The position numbers and the translations under genes are program-made. Of a stretch of 64,000 nt of DNA, positions 38,006 to 46,677 are shown piece by piece. The stretch spans positions 1 through 64,000 of the forward strand of contig NZ_LACH01000016.1 in NCBI RefSeq assembly GCF_000968015.1, given 5' to 3'. Each line of letters starts with the position of its first letter. The stretch's first letter is position 1. Source of the stretch: Pseudomonas fluorescens. GTDB taxonomy: Bacteria > Pseudomonadota > Gammaproteobacteria > Pseudomonadales > Pseudomonadaceae. Below the pieces are notes generated by a model. The model was not told the DNA's origin. It saw only the letters and a program-made list of their open reading frames with translations, and searched no databases.

Positions 38006-38485
38006 CTATTCCATCGTGGTCTTGACCATCGCCAGTTCCGGATGGCTCACCAACTTGTCGATGTGCAAATCCGGATCATCGAACCAGACTTCGGTCAGCA
38101 CCCGATAGTGTTCCATGTCCCGGCAACGCATGCGCAAGCTGTAGTCGAACGCACCGCTGATCAACCGACATTCCAGCACCTGCGGGCAGGCGCGGACCTT
38201 GGCTTCAAACGCCTTTTGCGCCGCCCGCCCACTCTGGTTGGACAACGCCACCAGCACCAGCAACGACAAGCCTGGCGTCAGTTTCTTTTCATCGAGAATC
38301 GCGCCATACCCACGAATGACCCCGAGCTGTTCGAGTTTGCGCACTCGTTCCAGGCACGGCCTGGGCGTCAGGTGCACGCGCTCGGAAAGCTTTTGATAAG
38401 TGATGCGCCCTTCGTGGCGCAGCACTTCGATGATTGCCTGATCGATACGATCAAGCACGATCGACAGATCGCGGATATCCGCCAT
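38006..38485 (-). CDS. Lrp/AsnC-family regulator
   Basis: A 159-residue feast/famine regulator. It has an N-terminal winged helix (LDRIDQAIIEVLRHEGRITYQKLSERVHLTPRPCLERVRKLEQLGVI) and a C-terminal RAM ligand-binding domain (LTPGLSLLVLVALSNQ...CPQVLECRLISGAFDYSLRM). It follows the transporter ATPase gene by twelve bases on the same strand and is probably cotranscribed with it. A regulator at the end of an arginine transporter operon recalls the aot-argR order of P. aeruginosa, although the regulator family differs. It probably senses arginine, citrulline or another basic amino acid and controls this region. Confidence 0.9.
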   Translation of the reverse strand: MADIRDLSIVLDRIDQAIIEVLRHEGRITYQKLSERVHLTPRPCLERVRKLEQLGVIRGYGAILDEKKLTPGLSLLVLVALSNQSGRAAQKAFEAKVRACPQVLECRLISGAFDYSLRMRCRDMEHYRVLTEVWFDDPDLHIDKLVSHPELAMVKTTME

Positions 38486-38497
38486 GTACGTCTTGCC

Positions 38498-39259
38498 TCA
38501 CTTCAAACGACCCGATAGAAATTGCTGCAAACGTTCACTTTTTGGCTGGTCGAGGATCGTAGCGTCCCCCTGCTCCTCGACCTTCCCCTGATGCAAGAAC
38601 AACACCTGGCTGGAAACCTGCCGGGCAAACCCCATCTCGTGGGTCACCATCAACATGGTACGGCCTTCTTCGGCCAGCGCCTGAATTACCTTCAGCACCT
38701 CACCCACCAATTCCGGATCGAGTGCCGAAGTCGGCTCGTCGAACAATAGAATCTCCGGCTCCACCGCCAGGGCTCGCGCGATTGCCACCCGCTGTTGCTG
38801 CCCGCCGGACAGAAATGCCGGGTATTGATCGGCCACTCGTTGCGGCAGACCGACCTTGTCCAGATAGGCCCGCGCACTTTCTTCCGCCGCCTTGCGGCTG
38901 ATCCCCAGCACCCGACACGGCGCCAGCACGATGTTCTCCAGCACCGTCAGATGGCTCCACAAATTGAAATGCTGGAACACCATCGCCAGGCGTGTGCGCA
39001 AACGCTGCAATTGCGCCGGATGAGCGACACGCATGCCACCGGCACCCGGGCGCGTGATGACGCGCTCGCCGTCCAGTTCAATGGCGCCTTCGTCCGCGCG
39101 CTCCAGAAAGTTGATGCAACGCAGCATCGTGCTTTTACCCGAACCGCTGGCGCCGATCATGCTCACCACATCGCCTGCCCGTGCGTTCAACGAGACGCCC
39201 TTGAGCACTTCGTTGTCACCAAAACGTTTATACAGATTTTCAACCGTGAGTTTGTACAT
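38498..39259 (-). CDS. basic amino-acid ABC transporter ATP-binding protein (HisP/AotP-like)
   Basis: A 253-residue ATPase. It is started at MYKLTVENLYKRFGDNEVLKGVS, the normal HisP opening; a nine-residue upstream extension is not conserved in character. Walker A is GASGSGKST (about residues 36-44), the signature is [20 protein letters not shown], Walker B is [19 protein letters not shown] and the switch His is in VTHEMGFARQV. It lies 56 bases downstream of the second permease gene and is followed by lrp. Confidence 0.92.
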   Translation of the reverse strand: MYKLTVENLYKRFGDNEVLKGVSLNARAGDVVSMIGASGSGKSTMLRCINFLERADEGAIELDGERVITRPGAGGMRVAHPAQLQRLRTRLAMVFQHFNLWSHLTVLENIVLAPCRVLGISRKAAEESARAYLDKVGLPQRVADQYPAFLSGGQQQRVAIARALAVEPEILLFDEPTSALDPELVGEVLKVIQALAEEGRTMLMVTHEMGFARQVSSQVLFLHQGKVEEQGDATILDQPKSERLQQFLSGRLK

Positions 39260-39315
39260 GTCAGCACTCCTGGAGCGGCGCGCCAAGCGGCACCGCTCTG
39301 GATAGAAAATGGGAT

Positions 39316-40026
39316 TCAGTGAGTCGGGCCGAGAAAACTCAGCCAGCGCTTCTCCGCCAGGCGGAAGGCTCCGACCAGCCCGAACGACAGCGCGAGGTAC
39401 AGCAGGCCGGCAATGCCGAAGGCCTGGAAGGTCATGAAGGTCGCGGCGTTGGCGTCCCGGGCGATTTTGAGGATGTCCGGAATGGTGGCGGTGAACGCCA
39501 CTGAAGTCGCGTGCAACATCAAGATTACTTCGTTGCTGTAATACGGCAGTGCCCGGCGCAATGCCGAAGGCAGAATCAGCCGCAGGTACAGGCGCCAGCC
39601 ACTCAAGCCATACGCGTGGGCGGCCTCGATTTCACCGTAGGGAATGCTGCGAATCGCCCCGGCGAAGATTTCCACGGTGTAGGCGCAGGTGTTGAGCGTG
39701 AACGCGAGCAAGGTGCAATTCATCGCATCGCGGAAAAATGCTTCGAGCAGCGGTTGCGAGCGCACCACCGCGATGCCGTAGATCCCGCTGTAGCAAATCA
39801 GCAACTGGATATACAGCGGTGTTCCGCGAAACACATAGGTAAACAGCTGAACCGGCCAGCGCAGCAGGCCCCAGCGCGAAGTGCGCATGATTGCCAATGG
39901 CAACGACAGGAAGAACCCCATCACAATGCTCGCCACCAGCAGCCACAACGTCATGGCCAACCCGGTGAGGCTGTAGCCGTCGCTGAACAGAAAGGGTTTC
40001 CAGTATTCGGCAATCAACTCGATCAT
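39316..40026 (-). CDS. basic amino-acid ABC transporter permease (HisM/AotM-like)
   Basis: A 236-residue permease with five or six helices. The EAA loop is EAAHAYGLSGWRLYLRLILPSALRRALPYY (about residues 133-162), and the early FTYVFRGTPLYIQLLICYSG is characteristic of the HisM side. It overlaps the partner permease gene by four bases. With that protein it forms a heterodimeric channel for arginine, ornithine, histidine or a similar amino acid. Confidence 0.92.
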   Translation of the reverse strand: MIELIAEYWKPFLFSDGYSLTGLAMTLWLLVASIVMGFFLSLPLAIMRTSRWGLLRWPVQLFTYVFRGTPLYIQLLICYSGIYGIAVVRSQPLLEAFFRDAMNCTLLAFTLNTCAYTVEIFAGAIRSIPYGEIEAAHAYGLSGWRLYLRLILPSALRRALPYYSNEVILMLHATSVAFTATIPDILKIARDANAATFMTFQAFGIAGLLYLALSFGLVGAFRLAEKRWLSFLGPTH

Positions 40027-40748
40027 CGTGCCATCCCCCGCACACCCTGGTTATAACGTCGTTCCAGCACGCGCAAAACGTAGTTGGAAGCGCTGGTGAT
40101 CAGCAAATACAGCGCCGCTGCGAGCAGCAGGAAATCGAGCATGTTGAAGGTACTTTTGCCGGCTTCCTGCGCGACTTTGACCAGGTCCGACAAACCGATG
40201 ATCGACACCAACGCCGTGGCCTTGAGCAGTACCAGCCAGTTATTGCCGAGGCTCGGCAAGGCGAAACGCATCATTTGCGGGAACACCACGAAGCGAAATC
40301 GCTGCCAGCGGTTCAGGCCAAAGCACGCGGCGGCTTCCTGCTGGCCGCGCGGCACGCTCAAAATCGCCCCGCGAAAGGTCTCGGTGAAATACGCGCCGTA
40401 GATAAACCCAAGGGTGATGACGCCGGCCACGAACGGGTCGATTTCCATGTAGGGCCAGTCCATGGCCTCGGTCAGGCTACTCAGCCAGCCTTGCAAGCTG
40501 TAGAAAATCAGCAGCATCAGCACCAGGTCCGGCACGCCGCGAATCAGTGTCGTGTAGAAGGTCGCCGGCAGGTTCAACAGCTTCAGCGGCGACAGTTTCG
40601 CCGCCGCGCCGAGCAGGCCCAGCGCCATGCTCACCAGCAGCGAGAGCGCTGACAATTTCAGAGTGACCCAGGTGCCGTGCAGCAACAAAGGGCCATAGCC
40701 TTGCAGGGCCGAGAGATCGACCCCGATCAGATTCAGGAAGGAGTTCAC
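40023..40748 (-). CDS. basic amino-acid ABC transporter permease (HisQ/AotQ-like)
   Basis: About 241 residues from a GTG start (MNSFLNLIGVDLSALQGYGP), chosen because AGGTGA lies five bases before it. A TTG at 40781 would add eleven residues with no better ribosome site. Typical features are YTTLIRGVPDLVLMLLIFYS and the EAA loop EAAACFGLNRWQRFRFVVFPQMMRFALP. It is the first permease gene after the binding protein and overlaps the HisM-like gene. Confidence 0.88.
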   Translation of the reverse strand: MNSFLNLIGVDLSALQGYGPLLLHGTWVTLKLSALSLLVSMALGLLGAAAKLSPLKLLNLPATFYTTLIRGVPDLVLMLLIFYSLQGWLSSLTEAMDWPYMEIDPFVAGVITLGFIYGAYFTETFRGAILSVPRGQQEAAACFGLNRWQRFRFVVFPQMMRFALPSLGNNWLVLLKATALVSIIGLSDLVKVAQEAGKSTFNMLDFLLLAAALYLLITSASNYVLRVLERRYNQGVRGMAR

Positions 40749-40824
40749 GTCAGTCACCTGTCTTGAGGCGCCCGCGCTCAAGCGCTGCGCCTGTTACCAG
40801 GACGCAGCCTTCGGGGCGCGAGGA

Positions 40825-41607
40825 TCAGTAGTTGTAAAGGTCCAGATCGCCGAAGTGTTTCTGCTGGATCTGCGCGTAGATACCCTTGTCATGCAGGGCC
40901 TTGATGGCGGCATTGAGCATGCCTTTTAGTTCTTCGTTGTCCTTGCGCACGCCGATGGCGATGTCGGACGGCACTAACGGGTCGCTGATGCCTTCACTGT
41001 TCTTGAAGTCTGCGCCTTGGGGGGACGTCAAAAAGCTCATTTGCGCCTGCATCTTGTCCTGGATCGAGGCGTCGAGACGGCCAAATACCAGGTCGGCGTA
41101 GACCTGATCCTGATTCTGATAGGCACGCAGTTTCACGCCGCCGGGTGCCAGCTTGGCCTTGGCGTAGGTTTCCTGAATCGTGCCCTGCATGTAACCGATG
41201 GTCTTGCCCTGCAGCGACTCGGCTGTGGGCAACAGCCCGGAATCCTTGCGAGTGACGATGGCGGTCGGCCCGGCATACAGGCGATCGGTGAAGTCGATCT
41301 GCTTTTTACGCGCATCAGTCACCGTCATCGACGATTCGATGGCGTCGAACTTGCCCGCCTTGAGCGCCGGAATCAGCCCGTCGAAGTCATTGCTGACCCA
41401 CACGCATTTCAACTTCAATTCAGCGCAGATCGCGTTGCCCAAATCCACGCCAAAGCCCTGCACGCCGCCATCGGCGGTGGTGGATTCAAAAGGCGGGTAG
41501 CTCGGGTTGACGCCGAATCGCAGCTCTTTCCATTCCTTGGCGCTGGCGCCGGTGGTGCAGCACAGCAATGCGATTGCCGGCAAGGTCAGCCATTTGATGT
41601 TGATCAT
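40825..41607 (-). CDS. basic amino-acid ABC transporter substrate-binding protein (HisJ/ArgT-like)
   Basis: A 260-residue periplasmic protein with signal peptide MINIKWLTLPAIALLCCTTGASA. I reject a longer frame upstream because it puts 58 non-secretory residues before this signal. The mature part has the LAO-family pattern LRFGVNPSYPPFESTTADG, then GFGVDLGNAICAELKLKCVW, DFDGLIPALKAGKFDAI and SMTVTDARKKQIDFTDRLY. The paired cysteines (Cys in AICAELKLKCVW) match the disulphide of HisJ/ArgT. It starts the minus-strand transporter operon. Confidence 0.92.
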   Translation of the reverse strand: MINIKWLTLPAIALLCCTTGASAKEWKELRFGVNPSYPPFESTTADGGVQGFGVDLGNAICAELKLKCVWVSNDFDGLIPALKAGKFDAIESSMTVTDARKKQIDFTDRLYAGPTAIVTRKDSGLLPTAESLQGKTIGYMQGTIQETYAKAKLAPGGVKLRAYQNQDQVYADLVFGRLDASIQDKMQAQMSFLTSPQGADFKNSEGISDPLVPSDIAIGVRKDNEELKGMLNAAIKALHDKGIYAQIQQKHFGDLDLYNY

Positions 41608-41902
41608 CTTCTTGAGTCCCGGATTATTTGGATTTATCGCGGCCTGGCGCCTGCGCCTAACCACACTTTTTGACAGGGGCAGAGAGTCGATGCGGTATTC
41701 ACCGCAGCCGTATTTGTTGTTGTTTTCGACCGGCCCGAGCCAGTCGTCGGAGTGCAGTCCGCTCCAGGCGCATCGTCGCAAGCGCTTGAAATGGACCGTC
41801 AGAATGCCAATTGCCAGGCCGGTGCAGGTGTCGTAAGTCCCTGTTCTGACAGCGCAACTGCGCTGAACGAGGGGCTTTCACAGCCGTTTCTGTCGTCGGC
41901 AA

Positions 41903-41997
41903 TCAAAGATCAAAAGATCGCAGCCTGCGGCAGCTCCTACAGGGTGTACGTGTTCTGAGGTAGGAGCTGCCGCAGGCTGCGATCTTTTGATCTTGCT
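41903..41997. repeat. gatcttttgatc hairpin repeat
   Basis: AAGATCAAAAGATCGCAGCC and GGCTGCGATCTTTTGATCTT are perfect complements, with GCGGCAGCTCCTACA and its inverse completing the stem. It sits in the 517-base divergent spacer 41608-42124 between the binding-protein gene and the acyl-CoA gene. The rest of that spacer (41608-41902) has no recognisable gene and probably holds the transporter promoter. Confidence 0.9.
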
Positions 41998-42036
41998 TTA
42001 AGGCAAAAACGCAAACTGACCCTGCACATATGCCGG

Positions 42037-42066
42037 TTGTACATCACAAATTTGCACTGTTACGAT
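42037..42066 (+). promoter_or_regulatory. possible sigma-70 promoter of the valine-branch pair
   Basis: TTGTAC at 42037-42042 and TACGAT at 42061-42066 are separated by 18 bases in an AT-rich stretch (CATCACAAATTTGCAC), about 60 bases before the start codon at 42125. The -35 match is weak, so this is tentative. Confidence 0.35.
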
Positions 42067-42124
42067 CCAGCATCGCTCGCGCGCGAGCTTCTCTATAAAG
42101 AACAATAAAAGCAGGGAGTTAGTG

Positions 42125-43231
42125 ATGACTGCTCAGGTTTCTTCTCCAGGGACTTCGTCCATGGATGCCACGCAAAACGAAGTGCTGGCCGAGGTTCGCA
42201 ACCACATCGGTCACCTGACTCTCAATCGCCCCGCCGGACTCAACGCCATTACCCTGGACATGGTGCGCAATCTGCAGCGTCAGCTCGACGCCTGGGCGCT
42301 GGATCCGCATGTACACGCAGTGGTTTTGCGCGGTGCTGGCGAGAAGGCGTTCTGTGCCGGCGGCGATATTCGTTCGCTGTACGACAGCTTCAAAAACGGC
42401 GACACGCTGCACGAAGATTTCTTCGTCGAGGAATACGCCCTCGACCTCGCGATTCACCATTACCGCAAACCGGTGCTCGCCTTGATGGACGGTTTTGTCC
42501 TGGGCGGCGGCATGGGCCTGGTACAAGGCGCCGACTTGCGGGTGGTCACCGAGAAAAGCCGTCTGGCGATGCCGGAAGTGGCGATCGGTTATTTCCCGGA
42601 TGTCGGTGGCAGCCATTTCCTGCCGCGCGTTCCCGGTGAGCTGGGGATTTACCTTGGCGTCAGCGGCGTGCAGATCCGTGCGGCCGATGCGCTCTATTGC
42701 GGCCTGGCCGACTGGTACCTGGAAAGCGACAAGCTGGGCACCCTCGACGAGCAACTCGACCAGCTCGAATGGCACGAAACACCGTTGAAGGACCTTCAAG
42801 GTCTGCTGGCGAAACTCGCCGTGCAACAACTGCCCGCGGCACCTTTGGCGGCATTGCGCCCGGCCATCGATCACTTCTTCGCCCTGCCCGATGTGCCGAG
42901 TATTGTTGAGCAACTGCGTGAAGTAACGGTCGCCGACAGCCACGAGTGGGCCATAACCACCGCCAACCTGCTGGAAAGCCGTTCACCGCTGGCCATGGGC
43001 GTGACCCTGGACATGCTCCGTCGCGGCCGGCACTTGAGTCTGGAAGACTGCTTCGCCCTTGAGCTGCACCTGGACCGTCAGTGGTTCGAGCGCGGCGACC
43101 TGATCGAAGGCGTGCGCGCCTTGCTGATCGACAAAGACAAGAAGCCGCGCTGGAACCCGCCGACCTTGCAGGCGCTGGACGCCGAGCACGTCGCGAGTTT
43201 CTTCACCGGTTTTGACCAAAGCGGGAGCTGA
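42125..43231 (+). CDS. 3-hydroxyisobutyryl-CoA hydrolase (crotonase superfamily)
   Basis: A 368-residue crotonase-fold hydrolase of the valine pathway, releasing 3-hydroxyisobutyrate from its CoA ester. Oxyanion-hole and active-site blocks are GAGEKAFCAGGDIRSLYDS, FVLGGGMGLVQGADLRVVTEKSRLAMPEVAIGYFPDVGGSHFLPR, where Glu and Asp of PEVAIGYFPD fit HIBCH. It is longer than hydratases (about 260 residues), with the C-terminal extension typical of HIBCH. I use the ATG at 42125 rather than the GTG one codon before it. It lies three bases before the acyl-CoA dehydrogenase gene, with which it is coupled. Confidence 0.88.
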   Translation: MTAQVSSPGTSSMDATQNEVLAEVRNHIGHLTLNRPAGLNAITLDMVRNLQRQLDAWALDPHVHAVVLRGAGEKAFCAGGDIRSLYDSFKNGDTLHEDFFVEEYALDLAIHHYRKPVLALMDGFVLGGGMGLVQGADLRVVTEKSRLAMPEVAIGYFPDVGGSHFLPRVPGELGIYLGVSGVQIRAADALYCGLADWYLESDKLGTLDEQLDQLEWHETPLKDLQGLLAKLAVQQLPAAPLAALRPAIDHFFALPDVPSIVEQLREVTVADSHEWAITTANLLESRSPLAMGVTLDMLRRGRHLSLEDCFALELHLDRQWFERGDLIEGVRALLIDKDKKPRWNPPTLQALDAEHVASFFTGFDQSGS

Positions 43232-43234
43232 GCC

Positions 43235-44386
43235 ATGCACGATATCGAATTGAGCGAAGAGCAAGTCATGATCCGCGACATGGCCCGGGACTTTGCCCGC
43301 GGCGAAATCGCGCCCCACGCACAGTCCTGGGAAAAGGCCGGCTGGATCGATGACGGCCTGGTGGCGAAGATGGGCGAACTGGGTCTGCTGGGCATGGTGG
43401 TGCCCGAGGAATGGGGCGGCACCTATGTCGACTACGTCGCCTACGCCTTGGCGGTGGAAGAGATTTCGGCCGGTGACGGCGCCACTGGCGCACTGATGAG
43501 CATTCACAACTCCGTGGGCTGCGGTCCGGTCCTCAACTACGGCACTGAAGAACAGAAACAGACCTGGCTGCCGGATCTGGCCAGCGGTCAGGCCATCGGC
43601 TGCTTCTGCCTGACCGAACCCCAGGCCGGCTCCGAAGCCCACAACCTGCGCACCCGTGCCGAGCTGCGCGATGGCCAGTGGGTGATCAACGGCGCCAAGC
43701 AATTCGTCAGCAACGGCAAACGGGCGAAACTGGCCATTGTGTTTGCGGTGACCGATCCGGACCTGGGCAAGCGCGGCCTCTCGGCGTTCCTGGTGCCGAC
43801 CGATACCGCGGGTTTCATCGTTGATCGCACCGAACACAAAATGGGTATTCGCGCGTCCGATACCTGCGCGGTGACCCTGAGCAACTGCACGATTCCCGAA
43901 GCCAACCTGTTGGGTGAGCGCGGCAAAGGACTGGCGATTGCCCTGTCGAACCTTGAAGGCGGCCGCATCGGCATCGCGGCGCAGGCGCTGGGCATTGCCC
44001 GCGCAGCGTTTGAAGCAGCGCTGGCCTACTCGCGGGATCGGGTGCAGTTCGACAAACCGATCATCGAGCACCAGAGCATTGCCAACATGCTGGCCGACAT
44101 GCACACCCGATTGAATGCTGCACGACTGCTGATCTTGCATGCTGCGCGGTTGCGCAGTGCCGGCAAGCCGTGTCTGTCGGAGGCTTCACAGGCCAAGCTG
44201 TTTGCATCTGAGATGGCCGAGAAAGTGTGTTCGTCGGCGATGCAGATTCACGGCGGGTATGGGTATCTGGAGGATTACCCGGTGGAGCGTTACTACCGGG
44301 ATGCGCGGATTACGCAGATTTATGAAGGGTCGAGCGAGATACAGCGGATGGTGATTGCCCGGGAGCTCAAAAACTACCTTGTGTGA
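43235..44386 (+). CDS. acyl-CoA dehydrogenase (probable isobutyryl-CoA dehydrogenase)
   Basis: A 383-residue flavoprotein of the acyl-CoA dehydrogenase family. FAD/substrate motifs are [21 protein letters not shown] and [13 protein letters not shown]. The catalytic Glu is in [18 protein letters not shown] (about residue 368). The N-terminal helical domain starts [25 protein letters not shown]. Pairing with a 3-hydroxyisobutyryl-CoA hydrolase points to the valine branch (isobutyryl-CoA to methacrylyl-CoA). The exact chain preference cannot be read from sequence. Confidence 0.88.
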   Translation: MHDIELSEEQVMIRDMARDFARGEIAPHAQSWEKAGWIDDGLVAKMGELGLLGMVVPEEWGGTYVDYVAYALAVEEISAGDGATGALMSIHNSVGCGPVLNYGTEEQKQTWLPDLASGQAIGCFCLTEPQAGSEAHNLRTRAELRDGQWVINGAKQFVSNGKRAKLAIVFAVTDPDLGKRGLSAFLVPTDTAGFIVDRTEHKMGIRASDTCAVTLSNCTIPEANLLGERGKGLAIALSNLEGGRIGIAAQALGIARAAFEAALAYSRDRVQFDKPIIEHQSIANMLADMHTRLNAARLLILHAARLRSAGKPCLSEASQAKLFASEMAEKVCSSAMQIHGGYGYLEDYPVERYYRDARITQIYEGSSEIQRMVIARELKNYLV

Positions 44387-44407
44387 GGTCTGGGATCGGG
44401 GGTGGTC

Positions 44408-44591
44408 TTTGAATCCACCCCTCACCCTAACCCTCTCCCCAGAGGGTAGAGGGGACTGACCGAGGTGTTTTTCGAGTTTCATCGACCTGAAAATTCCGGG
44501 TCGAACTCAGGATTTGAAAAGCATGGAGATGGGCTCCCTTTCCCCCTCTCCCCCATGGGGAGAGGGCTGGGGTGAGGGGTGGATTTTGAAT
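44408..44591. repeat. long C/T-rich inverted repeat between convergent genes
   Basis: TTTGAATCCACCCCTCACCC and its inverse GGGTGAGGGGTGGATTTTGA close a stem that also contains paired CCCTCTCCCC/GGGGAGAGGG segments. The middle (44460-44520) is unpaired. It fills the gap between the plus-strand acyl-CoA dehydrogenase and the minus-strand hydratase and probably ends transcription from both sides. It belongs to neither of the two main repeat families here. Confidence 0.8.
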
Positions 44592-44605
44592 CTACCCCAC
44601 TACCA

Positions 44606-45379
44606 TCACTTACCCTTGAACTCGGCCTCACGCTTGGCAATAAACGCCGCCATCCCTTCCTTCTGATCCTGCGTCGCAAACGCCGCATGGAACACCCGAC
44701 GCTCAAAGCGCACACCTTCCGACAGGCTCACTTCAAACGCGCGGTTGACGCTTTCCTTGACCATCATTGCAATCGGCAGCGACTTCTTGGCGATCAGCGC
44801 CGCGACTTTCAACGCTTCTTCCAGCAACTCATCAGCCGGAACAATCCGCGCGACAATCCCGCAACGCTCCGCTTCCACCGCATCGATCAAGCGACCGCTG
44901 AGGCACATTTCCATGGCCTTGGCCTTGCCCACCGCGCGGGTCAGGCGCTGGGTGCCGCCCATGCCCGGCAGTACGCCGAGGTTGATTTCCGGCTGACCGA
45001 ATCTGGCGTTGTCGCCGGCCAGGATGAAGTCGCACATCAGCGCCAGTTCACAACCACCGCCCAAGGCGAAGCCGTTGACGGCAGCAATGATCGGCTTGCG
45101 GCGGTTAGCCACGCGATCGCTGTCGCTGAACAGGTCGTCGAGGTATATCTGCGGGTAGGTCAGCTCGGCCATTTCCTTGATGTCGGCACCGGCGGCGAAG
45201 GCTTTTTTCGAGCCGGTCAGCACGATGCAACCGATGTTCGAATCGGCTTCCAGGCCATCGAGGGCGTGGTTCAGCTCGCTGACAATTTGCGCGTTCAACG
45301 CATTCAGCGCTTGCGGCCGGTTCAGGGTAATCAGGCCCACACGACCGTGGGTTTCCAGCAAAATCGTTTCGTAACTCAC
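44606..45379 (-). CDS. enoyl-CoA hydratase
   Basis: A 257-residue crotonase. GTG start at 45379 with AAGGAG just upstream; the longer open frame beyond this has no ribosome site and runs into the next gene. [29 protein letters not shown] is the standard opening. The two catalytic glutamates are in [14 protein letters not shown] (about Glu114) and [20 protein letters not shown] (about Glu134). It hydrates tiglyl-CoA or a similar enoyl-CoA in the isoleucine branch. It is the last gene of the minus-strand five-gene set. Confidence 0.92.
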   Translation of the reverse strand: MSYETILLETHGRVGLITLNRPQALNALNAQIVSELNHALDGLEADSNIGCIVLTGSKKAFAAGADIKEMAELTYPQIYLDDLFSDSDRVANRRKPIIAAVNGFALGGGCELALMCDFILAGDNARFGQPEINLGVLPGMGGTQRLTRAVGKAKAMEMCLSGRLIDAVEAERCGIVARIVPADELLEEALKVAALIAKKSLPIAMMVKESVNRAFEVSLSEGVRFERRVFHAAFATQDQKEGMAAFIAKREAEFKGK

Positions 45380-45392
45380 AGATGACTCCTTC

Positions 45393-46520
45393 TTAAAGAT
45401 TGCGAGAAATAACCATGCGCTGAATATCGCTGGTGCCTTCGTAGATCTGGCAGACACGCACGTCGCGGTAGATCCGCTCCAGCGGAAAATCGTTCAAGTA
45501 ACCGTAGCCGCCGAGTGTTTGCAACGCCGAGGAACAGACTTTCTCGGCCATTTCCGAGGCGAACAGCTTGGCCATGGACGCTTCGACCAAGGCCGGTTTG
45601 CCGCTGTCACGCAGCGCCGCTGCGTAATGCACCATCTGCCGGGCCACAGCGATTTGGGTTGCCATGTCCGCCAGGCGGAACGCGACCGCTTGATGCTCGA
45701 TGATCGGTTTGCCAAAGCTTTCACGCTCGCGGGCGTAGTCGCGGGCTGCTTCGAACGCAGCGCGGGCCATGCCCACCGATTGCGAAGCGATGCCGACGCG
45801 GCCGCCTTCGAGGTTGGCCAGGGCGATTCGATAACCTTCGCCCTCCTCGCCCAACCGATTGGCCACCGGCACCTTCACGTCCTCAAACAGAATCTGGCAG
45901 GTGTCGGAGGCGTGCTGGCCGAGCTTGTCTTCGACCCGCGCGACTTTGTAGCCCGGCGAATCGGTGGGCACGATCAGCGCCGTGATGCCACGCTTGCCGG
46001 CACTCGGATCAGTCACAGCGAACACGATCACCACCCCGGCGTTCTGTCCGGAGGTGATGAACTGTTTGCAGCCGTTCAACACGTAGTGATCGCCTTCCAG
46101 GCGGGCACGGGTTTTCAAGCCGCTCGCGTCGGAGCCGGCCTGCGGTTCGGTCAGGGCAAAGGCCCCCAGCATCGAGCCGCTGGCCAAAGGTTTGAGGAAG
46201 CGTTCTTTCTGGTCGTCGTTGCCGTACTTGAGAATCGGCACGCAACCCACCGAGTTGTGCACGCTCATGATGGTCGAGCAGGCGCCGTCGCCGGCCGCGA
46301 TTTCTTCCAGGGCCATGGCGTAGGCCAGGTAACCGGTGTCGCAGCCGCCCCACTCTTCCGGCACCAACATGCCGAAGAAGCCCAGTTCCGCCATCTCGCC
46401 GATGGCTTCCTTGGGGAAGCGATGCTCGCGGTCCCACTCGGCGGCGAACGGTTTCAGCCGTTCCTGGGCAAACTGCCGGGCCGCTTCGCTGATTTGCAGT
46501 TGTTCGTCATTGGGAATCAT
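45393..46520 (-). CDS. acyl-CoA dehydrogenase (probable 2-methylbutyryl-CoA/short-branched-chain)
   Basis: A 375-residue acyl-CoA dehydrogenase. It has [22 protein letters not shown] for FAD and substrate, [13 protein letters not shown], and catalytic Glu in [17 protein letters not shown] (about residue 363). It lies 13 bases before the hydratase gene. Co-location with a synthetase, SDR and thiolase suggests oxidation of 2-methylbutyryl-CoA to tiglyl-CoA. P. putida has a matching cluster (fadDx/fadAx region), as I recall, which supports the assignment but was not checked here. Confidence 0.9.
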   Translation of the reverse strand: MIPNDEQLQISEAARQFAQERLKPFAAEWDREHRFPKEAIGEMAELGFFGMLVPEEWGGCDTGYLAYAMALEEIAAGDGACSTIMSVHNSVGCVPILKYGNDDQKERFLKPLASGSMLGAFALTEPQAGSDASGLKTRARLEGDHYVLNGCKQFITSGQNAGVVIVFAVTDPSAGKRGITALIVPTDSPGYKVARVEDKLGQHASDTCQILFEDVKVPVANRLGEEGEGYRIALANLEGGRVGIASQSVGMARAAFEAARDYARERESFGKPIIEHQAVAFRLADMATQIAVARQMVHYAAALRDSGKPALVEASMAKLFASEMAEKVCSSALQTLGGYGYLNDFPLERIYRDVRVCQIYEGTSDIQRMVISRNL

Positions 46521-46548
46521 GGCAAATCCTTAAAATTACAGTTGCCCT

Positions 46549-46651
46549 TGTAGGAGCTGTCGAGTGCAACGAGGCTGCGATCTTTTGATCTTGATCTTTA
46601 AAAAAGCAAAGTCAAAAGATCGCAGCCTCGTTGCACTCGACAGCTCCTACA
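46549..46651. repeat. gatcttttgatc hairpin repeat
   Basis: CTTGTAGGAGCTGTCGAGTG...GAGGCTGCGATCTTTTGATC is followed after a short AT-rich loop by AAAAGATCGCAGCCTCGTTG...CACTCGACAGCTCCTACA. The stem is about 40 pairs and almost perfect. It lies inside the minus-strand operon, between thiolase and acyl-CoA dehydrogenase, so it may set unequal expression or cut the operon in two. Confidence 0.92.
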
Positions 46652-46677
46652 TTGCTCCTACAGAGACCGTGCAGGCC

